A stretch of 33,225 nucleotides of DNA from an uncultured Collinsella sp. (lineage in GTDB: Bacteria > Actinomycetota > Coriobacteriia > Coriobacteriales > Coriobacteriaceae): assembly GCA_958407465.1 (NCBI GenBank), contig CATYIV010000024.1, forward strand, positions 1 to 33,225, in the 5' to 3' direction. A model generated the notes under the pieces. That model saw nothing but the letters and a program-made list of their open reading frames with translations, made no database searches and was not told the DNA's origin. The position numbers were made by a program, and so were the translations under genes. Positions 16,810 through 24,225 of the stretch are shown here, one piece after another; positions within the stretch are counted from its first letter, which is position 1, and the number at the start of each line of letters is the position of its first letter.

Positions 16810-17958
16810 CTAATTTTGGGAACGCTGCTGCGGCTTCCAGGAGCCCACATTGGCGTCGTACTGGTTCAGCGCGCTGTTGCCGCCCTGTGCGATGGGCGCC
16901 AGGATCTCGCTTTGGTGGGAACTCATCGACTCGCCATCGGGAATGGCCAGCGAGATATCCCAGCTCTGGCAGATCACGTCGACACGCTCGTACATCCACT
17001 CGGCAAGCTGCTTTAAGTGGGCGATGTCATCCGCATAGACCGTATCGTCCTGATACTTAAGGTTGTTAAGCTCATCTTGCGTCTTTTTGATCTGGTCGCG
17101 CAGGGCGTAGGCACTCTGCGACAGCTCCTGGCGGGTGGACAGCGGCGTTCGGAGATAGCCGTTGTTAAAGGAATCGATGACCTCGCCGATCTGGTCCTCA
17201 TCACCGTAGGACACGATGGTCTGATACAGACCGTCGAGTCTGGTATAGAGCTGATCATCGGTGAGCACGGTTTCTTCCTGGACCACCTCGGCAGAATCGT
17301 CCTGCTTGGTATCGTCCTCAGTCGCCTCGCCCTTTTGGCGCGTGGGGAAGGTCGTCTGCGCAGCCTGGCCAAACTGGTCGTAGAAGGCAGGCATGACACC
17401 CATGGGATCGGCCGTCACGAACCAATAGGCACCGCCGCAAACGACGGCAAGGACCGCGATGACGATGAGCGGCTTGGGGATATGACGCTTGTGCTTGTGA
17501 TAGGCGTCCTCGTCGGGATGCACCTTGCGCTTGGGTTTTTGAGCATCGTCATGCAGGGAAACGGGCGTGTGAATATCGACCTTGGGGATACCGAAATCCT
17601 TATCGAAAGCCGGCAGCACGCAGGTCTCGTTAGGATCGGCGGCGTCCGAAAGAACCGCGGCAGCCGAGGCGGGCGCATGAGGCACCTCGGTATCGATCTG
17701 CTCTTGCGTTAGGCGCGGAAAGCCCGCCGTGCGGCCCGCTGCCAGGTCGGATGCGGCCGCGTCCTCGGAGAGGATACCCGGAGCAGGGCGTCCGCATTTT
17801 GGGCACGTGCGATCATGCGGAGAAAGACGGGCACCGCAGCCCTCACAGAACACGAACTCGGTGTGCTCGGGACCATCGCCCGGACCCACATAGGCGTTGC
17901 AGTAGGGGCAGAACGAGGCGCCGTCCTCGATAGTCTTAAGGCAATGCGGGCAGATCAC
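16810..17958 (-). CDS. Double zinc-ribbon membrane protein, function unknown
   Basis: 382-aa protein. Two zinc ribbons stand at the N terminus (Cys-3/6/17/20, as CPHC and CPYC; Cys-38/41/52/55, as CEGCG and CPKCG). A long hydrophilic linker with HKHKRHIPKP leads to one transmembrane segment (about 163-182) and an extracellular C-terminal region of about 200 residues that is helical and acidic at first (TEDDTKQDD), with a likely coiled coil around QELSQSAYALRDQIKKTQDE. The GTG at 17956-17958 is chosen because AAAGAGG lies five bases before it and the product then begins MICPHC; the upstream TTG at 17988 has no ribosome binding site. Function cannot be named. Same strand as the TPR gene, with a promoter between. 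Confidence 0.7.
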   Translation of the reverse strand: MICPHCLKTIEDGASFCPYCNAYVGPGDGPEHTEFVFCEGCGARLSPHDRTCPKCGRPAPGILSEDAAASDLAAGRTAGFPRLTQEQIDTEVPHAPASAAAVLSDAADPNETCVLPAFDKDFGIPKVDIHTPVSLHDDAQKPKRKVHPDEDAYHKHKRHIPKPLIVIAVLAVVCGGAYWFVTADPMGVMPAFYDQFGQAAQTTFPTRQKGEATEDDTKQDDSAEVVQEETVLTDDQLYTRLDGLYQTIVSYGDEDQIGEVIDSFNNGYLRTPLSTRQELSQSAYALRDQIKKTQDELNNLKYQDDTVYADDIAHLKQLAEWMYERVDVICQSWDISLAIPDGESMSSHQSEILAPIAQGGNSALNQYDANVGSWKPQQRSQN

Positions 17959-18061
17959 GGCATCCTCTTTTCGAAGCAATTCAAACAATCGAGGTTAGAG
18001 CATAACATCGCCACGGCCCCACAGGAACAAGGCACCAATTCAACATCGCCAGGGCGCGTAG

Positions 18062-20785
18062 CTACTTCTTCTTTTTGCTTGGCATCGAGACTTTGATGCC
18101 TTGGGCGGACTTGGTCACACGAGAGCGCTTAGCTCCGGTACTCTTCTTTTTCTTGGGCTGGGCCTGGGCCACGCCCTCGAGTGCGCGGGCCTCGGCCTCG
18201 CGAGCGGTGCGATCTTCGCGGCGCTGCGCCATGTCGGCGACGACGCGCTTGGCAAAACGTTCGGCCGTCGAGCCCGTCGAGCTCACCTTGCCGCCACCGC
18301 GACCCAGGCGGACGCGCACACCGCGGCCAAAACCAGTTGCGGCATGACGACGACGCGGCTTGAGCGAATCCATCATCGTGGCGAGCTTAAAGAACACCGA
18401 GCAGGTAAAGACCACGATAACAGCCAAGATAACCATCTGGCCCATCGACAGGTTGGCAATAGACAGCAGCTCCGGGAATCCGATAACGCCCACCAGGATG
18501 CCGGCGACTACAAACACAAAGAGCACCACACGTAAGGGCGTGAGAGGCTGCGAGATGCGCCAGATTAGGCTGACGCTCGCCGCGCACGACGTAAGCAGGC
18601 ACATCGTAGACAGCGTGAGCTGGCTAAAGCCAAACACGCGCGCCACAAAGATATCGAGCGCCGCAGCCAAAATGACCGCAATCGACGCCGGCAGTGCACG
18701 CTTGAGTACGTTGCTCAAAAACGCACCCTTCACACGAGCATTGTTGGGCTCCAGGCCCAACACAAAGCCCGGCGCGCCGATGCAGAAGAAGTTAATGAGC
18801 GTCATCTGGATGGGCTCGAAGGGGTACGGCGGCAGCGCGATACACAGCGCCGCCAGGCCCATCGAGAACAGCGTCTTGGTCAGGAACAGTGAGGCCGAAC
18901 GCTGCAGGTTGTTGATGGAGCGACGGCCCTCGGCCACCACGGCGGGCATCGAGGCAAAGTCGTTGTCGACCAGCACGATCTCGGCCACGTTACGCGCGGC
19001 ATCGGAGCCGGCCGCCATGGCCACGGAGCAGTCGGCCTCCTTGAGCGCCAGCACGTCGTTGACGCCGTCGCCCGTCATGGCCACGGTGTGCTCGCGGCGC
19101 TTGAGCGCCTGCACGAGCTCGCGCTTCTGCTGCGGGGTCACACGACCAAAGACATGGTAGCGGTCCACTGCGGCATCAAGCTTGGCCGGTGTATCGAGCG
19201 TCGTGGCGTCCACATAAGCGTCCGCCCCCGGCACGCCCACCACGTGCGCGATCGACGACACCGTACGCGGGTCGTCGCCACTGATCACGTTGAGGGTCAC
19301 GCCCTGCTCGTTAAAGTAGCCGATGGTCTCGGCCGCCGAGGTACGAATCTCGTCGCGGATGGTCACAAAGCCCACGGGCTCGGCCTCGCCCACCAAATCC
19401 CCATCGGGCGTAAAGCCGTCCACGCGCGCCACCACGAGCACGCGGCAGGTATCGGCAAGCTCGGCGACACGGTTCTCGACCTGCGAAAACACACGATCAG
19501 AGAGCACAAACTGCGCGGCACCCATCACATAGGAGCCCTGCGCAAAAGAAGCGCCACTCCATTTTTTAGACGACGAGAACGGAATGACCGACAGCGGCTC
19601 AGACACCTCGACCGGGCGATCGGCGTAATAGTTGAGCAGCGCCTGGCAGGTCTCGTTGGCATCGGCCGAAGTCGCACGCGCGACGTTAGCCAGCGCAAAA
19701 TCGAGCACTGTGGTATCGACGGGAACAGCCGCCTCCTCCGAGTCCACGCCAAAGCCAACACCCTCAACAGGCAGCGGGTAGGTGCCCTCGACCTCCATAC
19801 GACCCGACGTGATGGTGCCCGTCTTGTCCAGGCACAGCACGTCGACGCGCGCGAGCGTCTCGATGCAGTAGAGCTGCTGCGCCAGCACCTTGCGGCGGGC
19901 CAGGCGCACCGTGGCGATGGCGAGCACCGACGAGGTCAGCAGCACCAGGCCTTGCGGGATCATGCCCAGCAGGGCGCCCACCGTGGACAGCAGCGCCGAC
20001 GAAGGCACATGACCAGCCAACAGCTCGGAGAAGCACCACGAAAGCGCGCTATCGCCCGGGGTTCCCGCGGCATCCCACAGCCCACTTACACTCGAGGCGA
20101 ACAGAGCCAGGCCAAGCGGAATCATGATGATGCTCGCAAAGCGCACGATGGCGTTAAGCGCGTTCATGATCTCGGAATTGACCTTTTTGACGTACTTGGC
20201 CTCGTTATTAATTTTGGCCACGTAGTTGTCGGCGCCGACATGGATCACGCGGGCGCGCAGCAGGCCCGAGTCGATAAAGCTGCCGCTCATGAGCTCGGAA
20301 CCGGGCTGTTTCTTAATAAGGTCGCTCTCGCCCGTCAGCAGGCTCTCGTTCACGAGCGCCTCGCCCGAAACCACCACGGCGTCAGCGGGAATCTGGTCGC
20401 CGCGCCCCAGGCGGATGATGTCGTCGAGCACGATCTGGTCCAGGTCGAGCTCCACCTCGGCGCCATCGCGCACCGCGATGGCCTTCTTGGAGGTCAGCAG
20501 CGTGAGCTTATCGACCATCTTCTTGGAACGCATGGACTGAATGACGCCAATAGCGGTGTTCAAGAACACCACGAACAGGAACGTCAGATTCTTAAACGAA
20601 CCGGTCAAAATGACCAGGAAAGCCAAGATCACGTTGATCAAATTGAACAGCGTGCAGAGGTTCTCGATGATGAGCTCTTTGACCGACTTGGTCTTGAGTT
20701 CCATGTTGCGGTTGATTTTACCGGCGGCGATACGCTCCTCGACCTCGGCGGTTGAGAGTCCGCGCTCGATATCCGTTGCTGCCAT
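18062..20785 (-). CDS. CtpE-like cation-transporting P-type ATPase
   Basis: Membrane cation pump driven by ATP. Numbering from the ATG at 20783-20785 (907 aa): TGES 151-154 (actuator), PQGL 277-280 in transmembrane helix 4, the phosphorylated Asp-320 in LDKTGTITSG, and the hinge motif MTGDGVNDVLALKEADCSVAM (split: TGDGVNDVLALKEAD). There is no heavy-metal-binding domain, and PQGL replaces the PEGL of Ca pumps; the overall look matches the CtpE group, in which Mycobacterium CtpE is reported as a calcium pump. Substrate is therefore only inferred. The last 100 or so residues form an unusual Lys/Arg-rich tail ending PSKKKK. The frame is open into the tRNA upstream, but starts there are excluded; the ATG at 20795-20797 is an alternative. 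Confidence 0.88.
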   Translation of the reverse strand: MAATDIERGLSTAEVEERIAAGKINRNMELKTKSVKELIIENLCTLFNLINVILAFLVILTGSFKNLTFLFVVFLNTAIGVIQSMRSKKMVDKLTLLTSKKAIAVRDGAEVELDLDQIVLDDIIRLGRGDQIPADAVVVSGEALVNESLLTGESDLIKKQPGSELMSGSFIDSGLLRARVIHVGADNYVAKINNEAKYVKKVNSEIMNALNAIVRFASIIMIPLGLALFASSVSGLWDAAGTPGDSALSWCFSELLAGHVPSSALLSTVGALLGMIPQGLVLLTSSVLAIATVRLARRKVLAQQLYCIETLARVDVLCLDKTGTITSGRMEVEGTYPLPVEGVGFGVDSEEAAVPVDTTVLDFALANVARATSADANETCQALLNYYADRPVEVSEPLSVIPFSSSKKWSGASFAQGSYVMGAAQFVLSDRVFSQVENRVAELADTCRVLVVARVDGFTPDGDLVGEAEPVGFVTIRDEIRTSAAETIGYFNEQGVTLNVISGDDPRTVSSIAHVVGVPGADAYVDATTLDTPAKLDAAVDRYHVFGRVTPQQKRELVQALKRREHTVAMTGDGVNDVLALKEADCSVAMAAGSDAARNVAEIVLVDNDFASMPAVVAEGRRSINNLQRSASLFLTKTLFSMGLAALCIALPPYPFEPIQMTLINFFCIGAPGFVLGLEPNNARVKGAFLSNVLKRALPASIAVILAAALDIFVARVFGFSQLTLSTMCLLTSCAASVSLIWRISQPLTPLRVVLFVFVVAGILVGVIGFPELLSIANLSMGQMVILAVIVVFTCSVFFKLATMMDSLKPRRRHAATGFGRGVRVRLGRGGGKVSSTGSTAERFAKRVVADMAQRREDRTAREAEARALEGVAQAQPKKKKSTGAKRSRVTKSAQGIKVSMPSKKKK

Positions 20786-20814
20786 ACCACGTCCCATCAC
20801 GTCGCGTCGGTATA

Positions 20815-20853
20815 AGAAGACCGCCCGGACCATGCGAGGTTCGGACGGTCTTA
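20815..20853 (-). terminator. Hairpin after tRNA-Arg(CCG)
   Basis: Minus strand AAGACCGTCCGAACC pairs with GGTCCGGGCGGTCTT (one A-C mismatch, one G-T) around a short loop, then TCTTAT. It starts eight bases after the tRNA 3' end and 30 bases before the ATPase start, so it should end the tRNA transcript or limit read-through into the ATPase gene. Confidence 0.65.
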
Positions 20854-20860
20854 CGTTCGA

Positions 20861-20937
20861 TGGTGCCCCATGTTGGATTCGAACCAACGGCCTTCTGCTC
20901 CGGAGGCAGACGCTCTAATCCCCTGAGCTAATAGGGC
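20861..20937 (-). tRNA. tRNA-Arg (anticodon CCG)
   Basis: 77 nt including an encoded CCA. Acceptor stem GCCCTAT/ATGGGGC, D arm GCTCAGGGGATTAGAGC, anticodon stem TCTGC/GCAGA with loop CTCCGGA (anticodon CCG, reads CGG), T arm GTTGG-TTCGAAT-CCAAC. All stems pair. It has its own promoter at 20949-20978. Confidence 0.96.
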
Positions 20938-20948
20938 CAACGTTTGGC

Positions 20949-20978
20949 ATTATACCCAAGTGCACCACGGGCTATCAA
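20949..20978 (-). promoter_or_regulatory. Promoter of tRNA-Arg(CCG)
   Basis: Minus strand: -35 TTGATA (20973-20978), 18-base spacer, perfect -10 TATAAT (20949-20954), about 11 bases before the tRNA 5' end. The stretch 20979-21030 between this and the aroF promoter is AT-rich and shows no gene. Confidence 0.8.
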
Positions 20979-21030
20979 AATAAAAGAAAAAGCTTTGCAA
21001 TTCCGAGGAAGACACGGCGCAACGGCCCAC

Positions 21031-21060
21031 TTTAGAAGGCAAAAGCGAGTCAGATAGTAT
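21031..21060 (+). promoter_or_regulatory. Candidate promoter of the aro operon
   Basis: TTTAGA (21031-21036), 18-base spacer, TAGTAT (21055-21060). Both boxes match the consensus in four of six positions. A start about seven bases downstream would fall just before the ATG of a small ORF at 21069. TATAAA at 21058-21063 is an alternative -10. Confidence 0.45.
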
Positions 21061-21068
21061 AAACTCTC

Positions 21069-21131
21069 ATGCACCATATATACACGGCTCGCGATGCGGG
21101 CCGTTTTTGCAAAAGTTATCCATCGAGGTGA
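21069..21131 (+). other. Possible leader-peptide ORF in the aroF leader
   Basis: A 20-codon ORF, MHHIYTARDAGRFCKSYPSR, ends 10 bases before aroF. It has no ribosome binding site; if the promoter at 21031-21060 is right it would be nearly leaderless, which actinobacteria tolerate. It contains two Tyr, one Phe and two His codons and spans a terminator-like hairpin. Chance cannot be excluded at this length. Confidence 0.3.
21084..21108 (+). terminator. Attenuator-like hairpin upstream of aroF
   Basis: ACGGCTCGC pairs with GCGGGCCGT (nine pairs, one G-T) around the loop GAT, followed by TTTTT (21104-21108). It lies 34 bases before the aroF ATG and after the candidate promoter, so it could end transcripts before the operon. 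It would make a good site for conditional termination. Confidence 0.6.
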
Positions 21132-21141
21132 GAGGCACACC

Positions 21142-22164
21142 ATGATTGCAATTTTAAAGCAGAGCGCCAGCGACGAGGCCGTCGGCCATATCGTCAGCTG
21201 GATTGAGAAAAAGGGCCTGAAGACCGATGTCTCGCGCGGCGAGAATGAGACGATTATCGGCCTGGTGGGCGATACGACCAAGATCGACCCGTTCCTGCTC
21301 GAGTCCATGGATGTCGTCGAGCGCGTGCAGCGCGTCTCCGAGCCGTTCAAGCGCGCAAATCGCAAGTTCCACCCCGAGGACTCCGTCATCGACTGCGGCC
21401 ACGGCGTCAAAATCGGCGGCGACCAGTTCCAAGTCATCGCCGGCCCCTGCTCCGTCGAGGGCGAGAACCTCATCCGCATCGCACGCCGCGTAAAGGCCGC
21501 CGGCGCCACGATGCTGCGCGGCGGTGCCTACAAGCCCCGCACCTCCCCCTACGCCTACCAGGGCATGGGCCCCGCCGGCCTCGACCTGCTGTGCGAGGCG
21601 TCTGCCGAGCTCGACATGCCGATCGTCACCGAGATCATGGACCCACGCGACGTGCAGGTCTTCTTGGACAAGAAGATCGACGTCATGCAGATCGGCGCCC
21701 GCAACGCCCAGAACTTCCCCCTGCTCAAGGAGGTCGGCAAGACCCAGACCCCGATCCTGCTCAAGCGCGGCATGTCCGGCACGATCGATGAGCTGCTCAT
21801 GGCCGCCGAGTACATCATGAGCGAGGGCAACGACAACGTCATCCTGTGCGAGCGCGGCATCCGCACCTTCGAAACCCGCACCCGTAACACCTTCGATCTC
21901 AACGCCGTGCCGGTGCTGCACCACCTGTCGCACCTGCCTGTCGTTGCCGACCCCAGCCACGCCACCGGCTACACCCGCTACGTTGAGCCCATGGCGCTCG
22001 CCGCGACCGCCTGCGGCGCCAACGGCCTGGAGATCGAGGTCCACGACGAGCCCAGCCGCGCATGGTCCGACGGCGCTCAGGCCCTCACCCCCGACCAGTT
22101 CGACGACACCATGCGCCGCATTCGCGCCATCCGCGAGGTCGTCTGCCAAGAGACCATGGAGTAG
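21142..22164 (+). CDS. aroF: DAHP synthase (3-deoxy-7-phosphoheptulonate synthase), type I-beta with N-terminal regulatory domain
   Basis: First step of the shikimate pathway: condenses PEP and erythrose-4-phosphate. The 340-aa protein has an N-terminal ferredoxin-like domain (1-65, MIAILKQSAS) of the kind that confers Tyr/Phe inhibition in the Thermotoga enzyme, followed by the barrel: VIAGPCSVE (98-106, metal ligand Cys-103), LRGGAYKPRTSPY (125-137), IGARNAQN (184-191), LLKRGMSGT (207-214) and DPSHATG (270-276). The ATG at 21142 has GAGAGG six bases upstream; an in-frame ATG at 21094 lies inside the leader hairpin and is rejected. It opens the aro operon; tyrA follows after three bases. Confidence 0.96.
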   Translation: MIAILKQSASDEAVGHIVSWIEKKGLKTDVSRGENETIIGLVGDTTKIDPFLLESMDVVERVQRVSEPFKRANRKFHPEDSVIDCGHGVKIGGDQFQVIAGPCSVEGENLIRIARRVKAAGATMLRGGAYKPRTSPYAYQGMGPAGLDLLCEASAELDMPIVTEIMDPRDVQVFLDKKIDVMQIGARNAQNFPLLKEVGKTQTPILLKRGMSGTIDELLMAAEYIMSEGNDNVILCERGIRTFETRTRNTFDLNAVPVLHHLSHLPVVADPSHATGYTRYVEPMALAATACGANGLEIEVHDEPSRAWSDGAQALTPDQFDDTMRRIRAIREVVCQETME

Positions 22165-22167
22165 CCC

Positions 22168-23082
22168 ATGGGTACGGTGAGAAACGCGCGCGTTAACCAG
22201 GGCGGTCCCAAATGCGCGGGCATCGTTGGCCTGGGCCTCATCGGCGGCAGCTTTGCCCGCGGCTATGCGCAGGCGGGCGTTCGCGTGCTGGCCTGGGACC
22301 CCGATGATGATGTCATGACGGCCGCCAGCATGGGCACTGTCGCCGGAGAGCTCAACGACGAGACACTCGGCGAATGCGACATCATCGTCCTTGCCTGCTA
22401 CCCCGAGGCCTGCATCGAGTGGCTCGAGGCGCATGCCCGGGCACTCGCCGACGCCACCGACACCGAGGCCATCATGGGCCCCGTGGTGATCGACACGGTG
22501 GGCGTCAAGGGCATCGTGTGCGAGCGCGCCTTTGAGCTTGCCCGCGAGCACGGCTTTTACTTTGTGGGTGCGCACCCCATGGCAGGCACCCAGTTCTCGG
22601 GCTACGCGCACTCCCGCGCCGACCTGTTCCAGGGCGCCCCGCTCGTGCTCGTGCCACCCGCGGTGGACGATGCGCTCAAACTGGAGCTCTTGGGCCAGGT
22701 GCGCGAGATGGTGCGCCCCTTGGGCTTTGGCAAGTTCAGCGTGACCAGCGCCGCCGAGCACGACCGCGTCATCGCCTTCACGAGCCAGCTTGCGCACGTG
22801 GTATCCAACGCCTACGTCAAGAGCCCCACTGTCCAGGTCCACCACGGCTTTTCGGCCGGTAGCTACCGCGATCTCACCCGTGTGGCGCACCTCAATCCTC
22901 AGATGTGGTCCGAGCTCATGATCGACGACGCCGATGCGCTCGCCTTCGAGATTGACCATCTGATCGAGTCGCTTGGCGCCTACAGCCGTGCGCTCAAGGA
23001 CCGCGACCAGCGCTATCTGGAGAATCTCCTTGCCGAGGGCGACCGCATTAAGCGCGCGCTCGACGACGAGGCCTCCCACTAG
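22168..23082 (+). CDS. tyrA: Prephenate dehydrogenase
   Basis: Oxidatively decarboxylates prephenate to 4-hydroxyphenylpyruvate, the tyrosine branch. The 304-aa protein has the Rossmann motif GIVGLGLIGGSFA (18-30), with Asp-44 (WDPDDD) at the position that favours NAD, and the catalytic GAHPMAGT (134-141, His-136). The helical C-terminal domain carries SAAEHDRVIAFTSQLAHV. There is no ACT domain, so feedback by tyrosine, if any, is not through ACT. The ATG is three bases after aroF, with GGAG of the aroF end as ribosome binding site. Arogenate dehydrogenase activity is an alternative that cannot be excluded. Confidence 0.94.
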   Translation: MGTVRNARVNQGGPKCAGIVGLGLIGGSFARGYAQAGVRVLAWDPDDDVMTAASMGTVAGELNDETLGECDIIVLACYPEACIEWLEAHARALADATDTEAIMGPVVIDTVGVKGIVCERAFELAREHGFYFVGAHPMAGTQFSGYAHSRADLFQGAPLVLVPPAVDDALKLELLGQVREMVRPLGFGKFSVTSAAEHDRVIAFTSQLAHVVSNAYVKSPTVQVHHGFSAGSYRDLTRVAHLNPQMWSELMIDDADALAFEIDHLIESLGAYSRALKDRDQRYLENLLAEGDRIKRALDDEASH

Positions 23083-23118
23083 ACCACCTATCACGCCAGG
23101 TCGAAAGGACCGAAGCTT

Positions 23119-24225
23119 ATGGCGATTACCATCGATATCGACACCGCACGCCCCTACCAGGTGCATGTTGGCACGTTTTTGCTGGAGCAGGCGGGACCGC
23201 TCGTGCGCGCCACTGCCGGCGGCACCAAGGCCGTCATCGTGACGGACACCAACGTGGGCCCGCTCTACCAAATGCCAGTTAAGCAGAGTCTGGAGGCATC
23301 AGGCTACGAGGTGAGCATCTGCACCTTCGAGGCCGGCGAGGCCCATAAGCGCGCCGAGACCTATGTTGCCATTTTGGAGTTTGTGGCCGAGCACGAGCTT
23401 TCGCGCTCCGACGTGATCGTGGCACTCGGCGGCGGCGTCGTGGGCGACGTGGCGGGCTTTGTGGCCGCCACCTACATGCGTGGCTGCAAGTTTGTGCAGA
23501 TCCCCACGAGTCTGCTCGCAATGGTGGATTCGTCGGTGGGCGGCAAGACCGCCATCGACCTGGCTGCCGGCAAGAACCTGGCCGGCGCCTTTTGGCAGCC
23601 GAATGTGGTTATCGCCGACGTGGGGTGCCTGGCCACCCTTACGCCCGAGCAGTTCGCCGACGGCTGCGGCGAGGTCGTCAAGCACGCCGTGATCGCCGAC
23701 CCAGAGCTTTTCGCCGAGCTGGAGAAGACCCCGCTCACGCTGGAGCTGCTCAACCGCGATGTAGCCCGCGTAGCGCTCATCATCGCCCGCAATATTGACA
23801 TCAAGCGCGCCGTGGTCGTCGCCGACGAGCGCGAAACCAACCAGCGCAAGCTCCTCAATTTTGGACACAGCGCCGGACACGCCGTCGAGGCCTGCGAGCA
23901 CTTTGAGCTCGGACACGGCAACTGCGTTTCGATCGGCATGGGCATCATCACACGCGCCGCGGCCCTGCACGGCATTTGCGATGCTGCACTGCCCGATCGT
24001 ATTGAGGAACTCTGCGCCCGCCATGGCCTCAAGACCCGCTGCGACCAAGATGCCGACGCCATCTTTGCCGAGGCGCTGCACGACAAAAAACGCTCCGGTG
24101 ACACCATCGACCTGGTGATTCCGCACGGCATTGGCCGCTGCAGCATCGGCCGCATGCCGCTTTCCACCTTCCACGATTTGATTGCCGAGGGCCTCGGCCA
24201 GAAGGGAGACGCTTCCGCATGTTAG
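23119..24225 (+). CDS. aroB: 3-dehydroquinate synthase
   Basis: Second step of the shikimate pathway, NAD- and metal-dependent. The 368-aa protein shows EAGEAHKR (71-78), VALGGGVVGDVAGF (101-114), the substrate loop PTSLLAMVDSSVGGKTAID (129-147) and metal ligands Glu-185 (GEVVKHA), His-250 (NFGHSAGH) and probably His-266. The ATG has AAAGGA nine bases upstream. It lies 36 bases after tyrA and overlaps aroA by seven bases. Confidence 0.97.
   Translation: MAITIDIDTARPYQVHVGTFLLEQAGPLVRATAGGTKAVIVTDTNVGPLYQMPVKQSLEASGYEVSICTFEAGEAHKRAETYVAILEFVAEHELSRSDVIVALGGGVVGDVAGFVAATYMRGCKFVQIPTSLLAMVDSSVGGKTAIDLAAGKNLAGAFWQPNVVIADVGCLATLTPEQFADGCGEVVKHAVIADPELFAELEKTPLTLELLNRDVARVALIIARNIDIKRAVVVADERETNQRKLLNFGHSAGHAVEACEHFELGHGNCVSIGMGIITRAAALHGICDAALPDRIEELCARHGLKTRCDQDADAIFAEALHDKKRSGDTIDLVIPHGIGRCSIGRMPLSTFHDLIAEGLGQKGDASAC

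Noticed and set aside
19088..20755. 555-residue open frame on the plus strand opposite the P-type ATPase gene
   Set aside because: Antisense shadow with Arg/His-rich low-complexity sequence and no ribosome binding site.
20786..20887. Upstream extension of the P-type ATPase into tRNA-Arg(CCG)
   Set aside because: It would overlap the tRNA and its hairpin; starts at 20785 or 20797 fit the family length.
21061..21141. T-box or known riboswitch upstream of aroF
   Set aside because: The leader is under 80 bases and lacks T-box landmarks; only a simple hairpin with a T-run is seen.
22203..22215. GGTCCCAAAT in tyrA as another repeat copy
   Set aside because: Only a short match to the core, inside coding sequence, with no arms.
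21154..23271. 705-residue open frame on the minus strand opposite aroF and tyrA
   Set aside because: It lies opposite two well-recognised enzymes, has the Val/Gly/Ala/His-rich look of antisense translation of GC-rich genes, and shows no domain.
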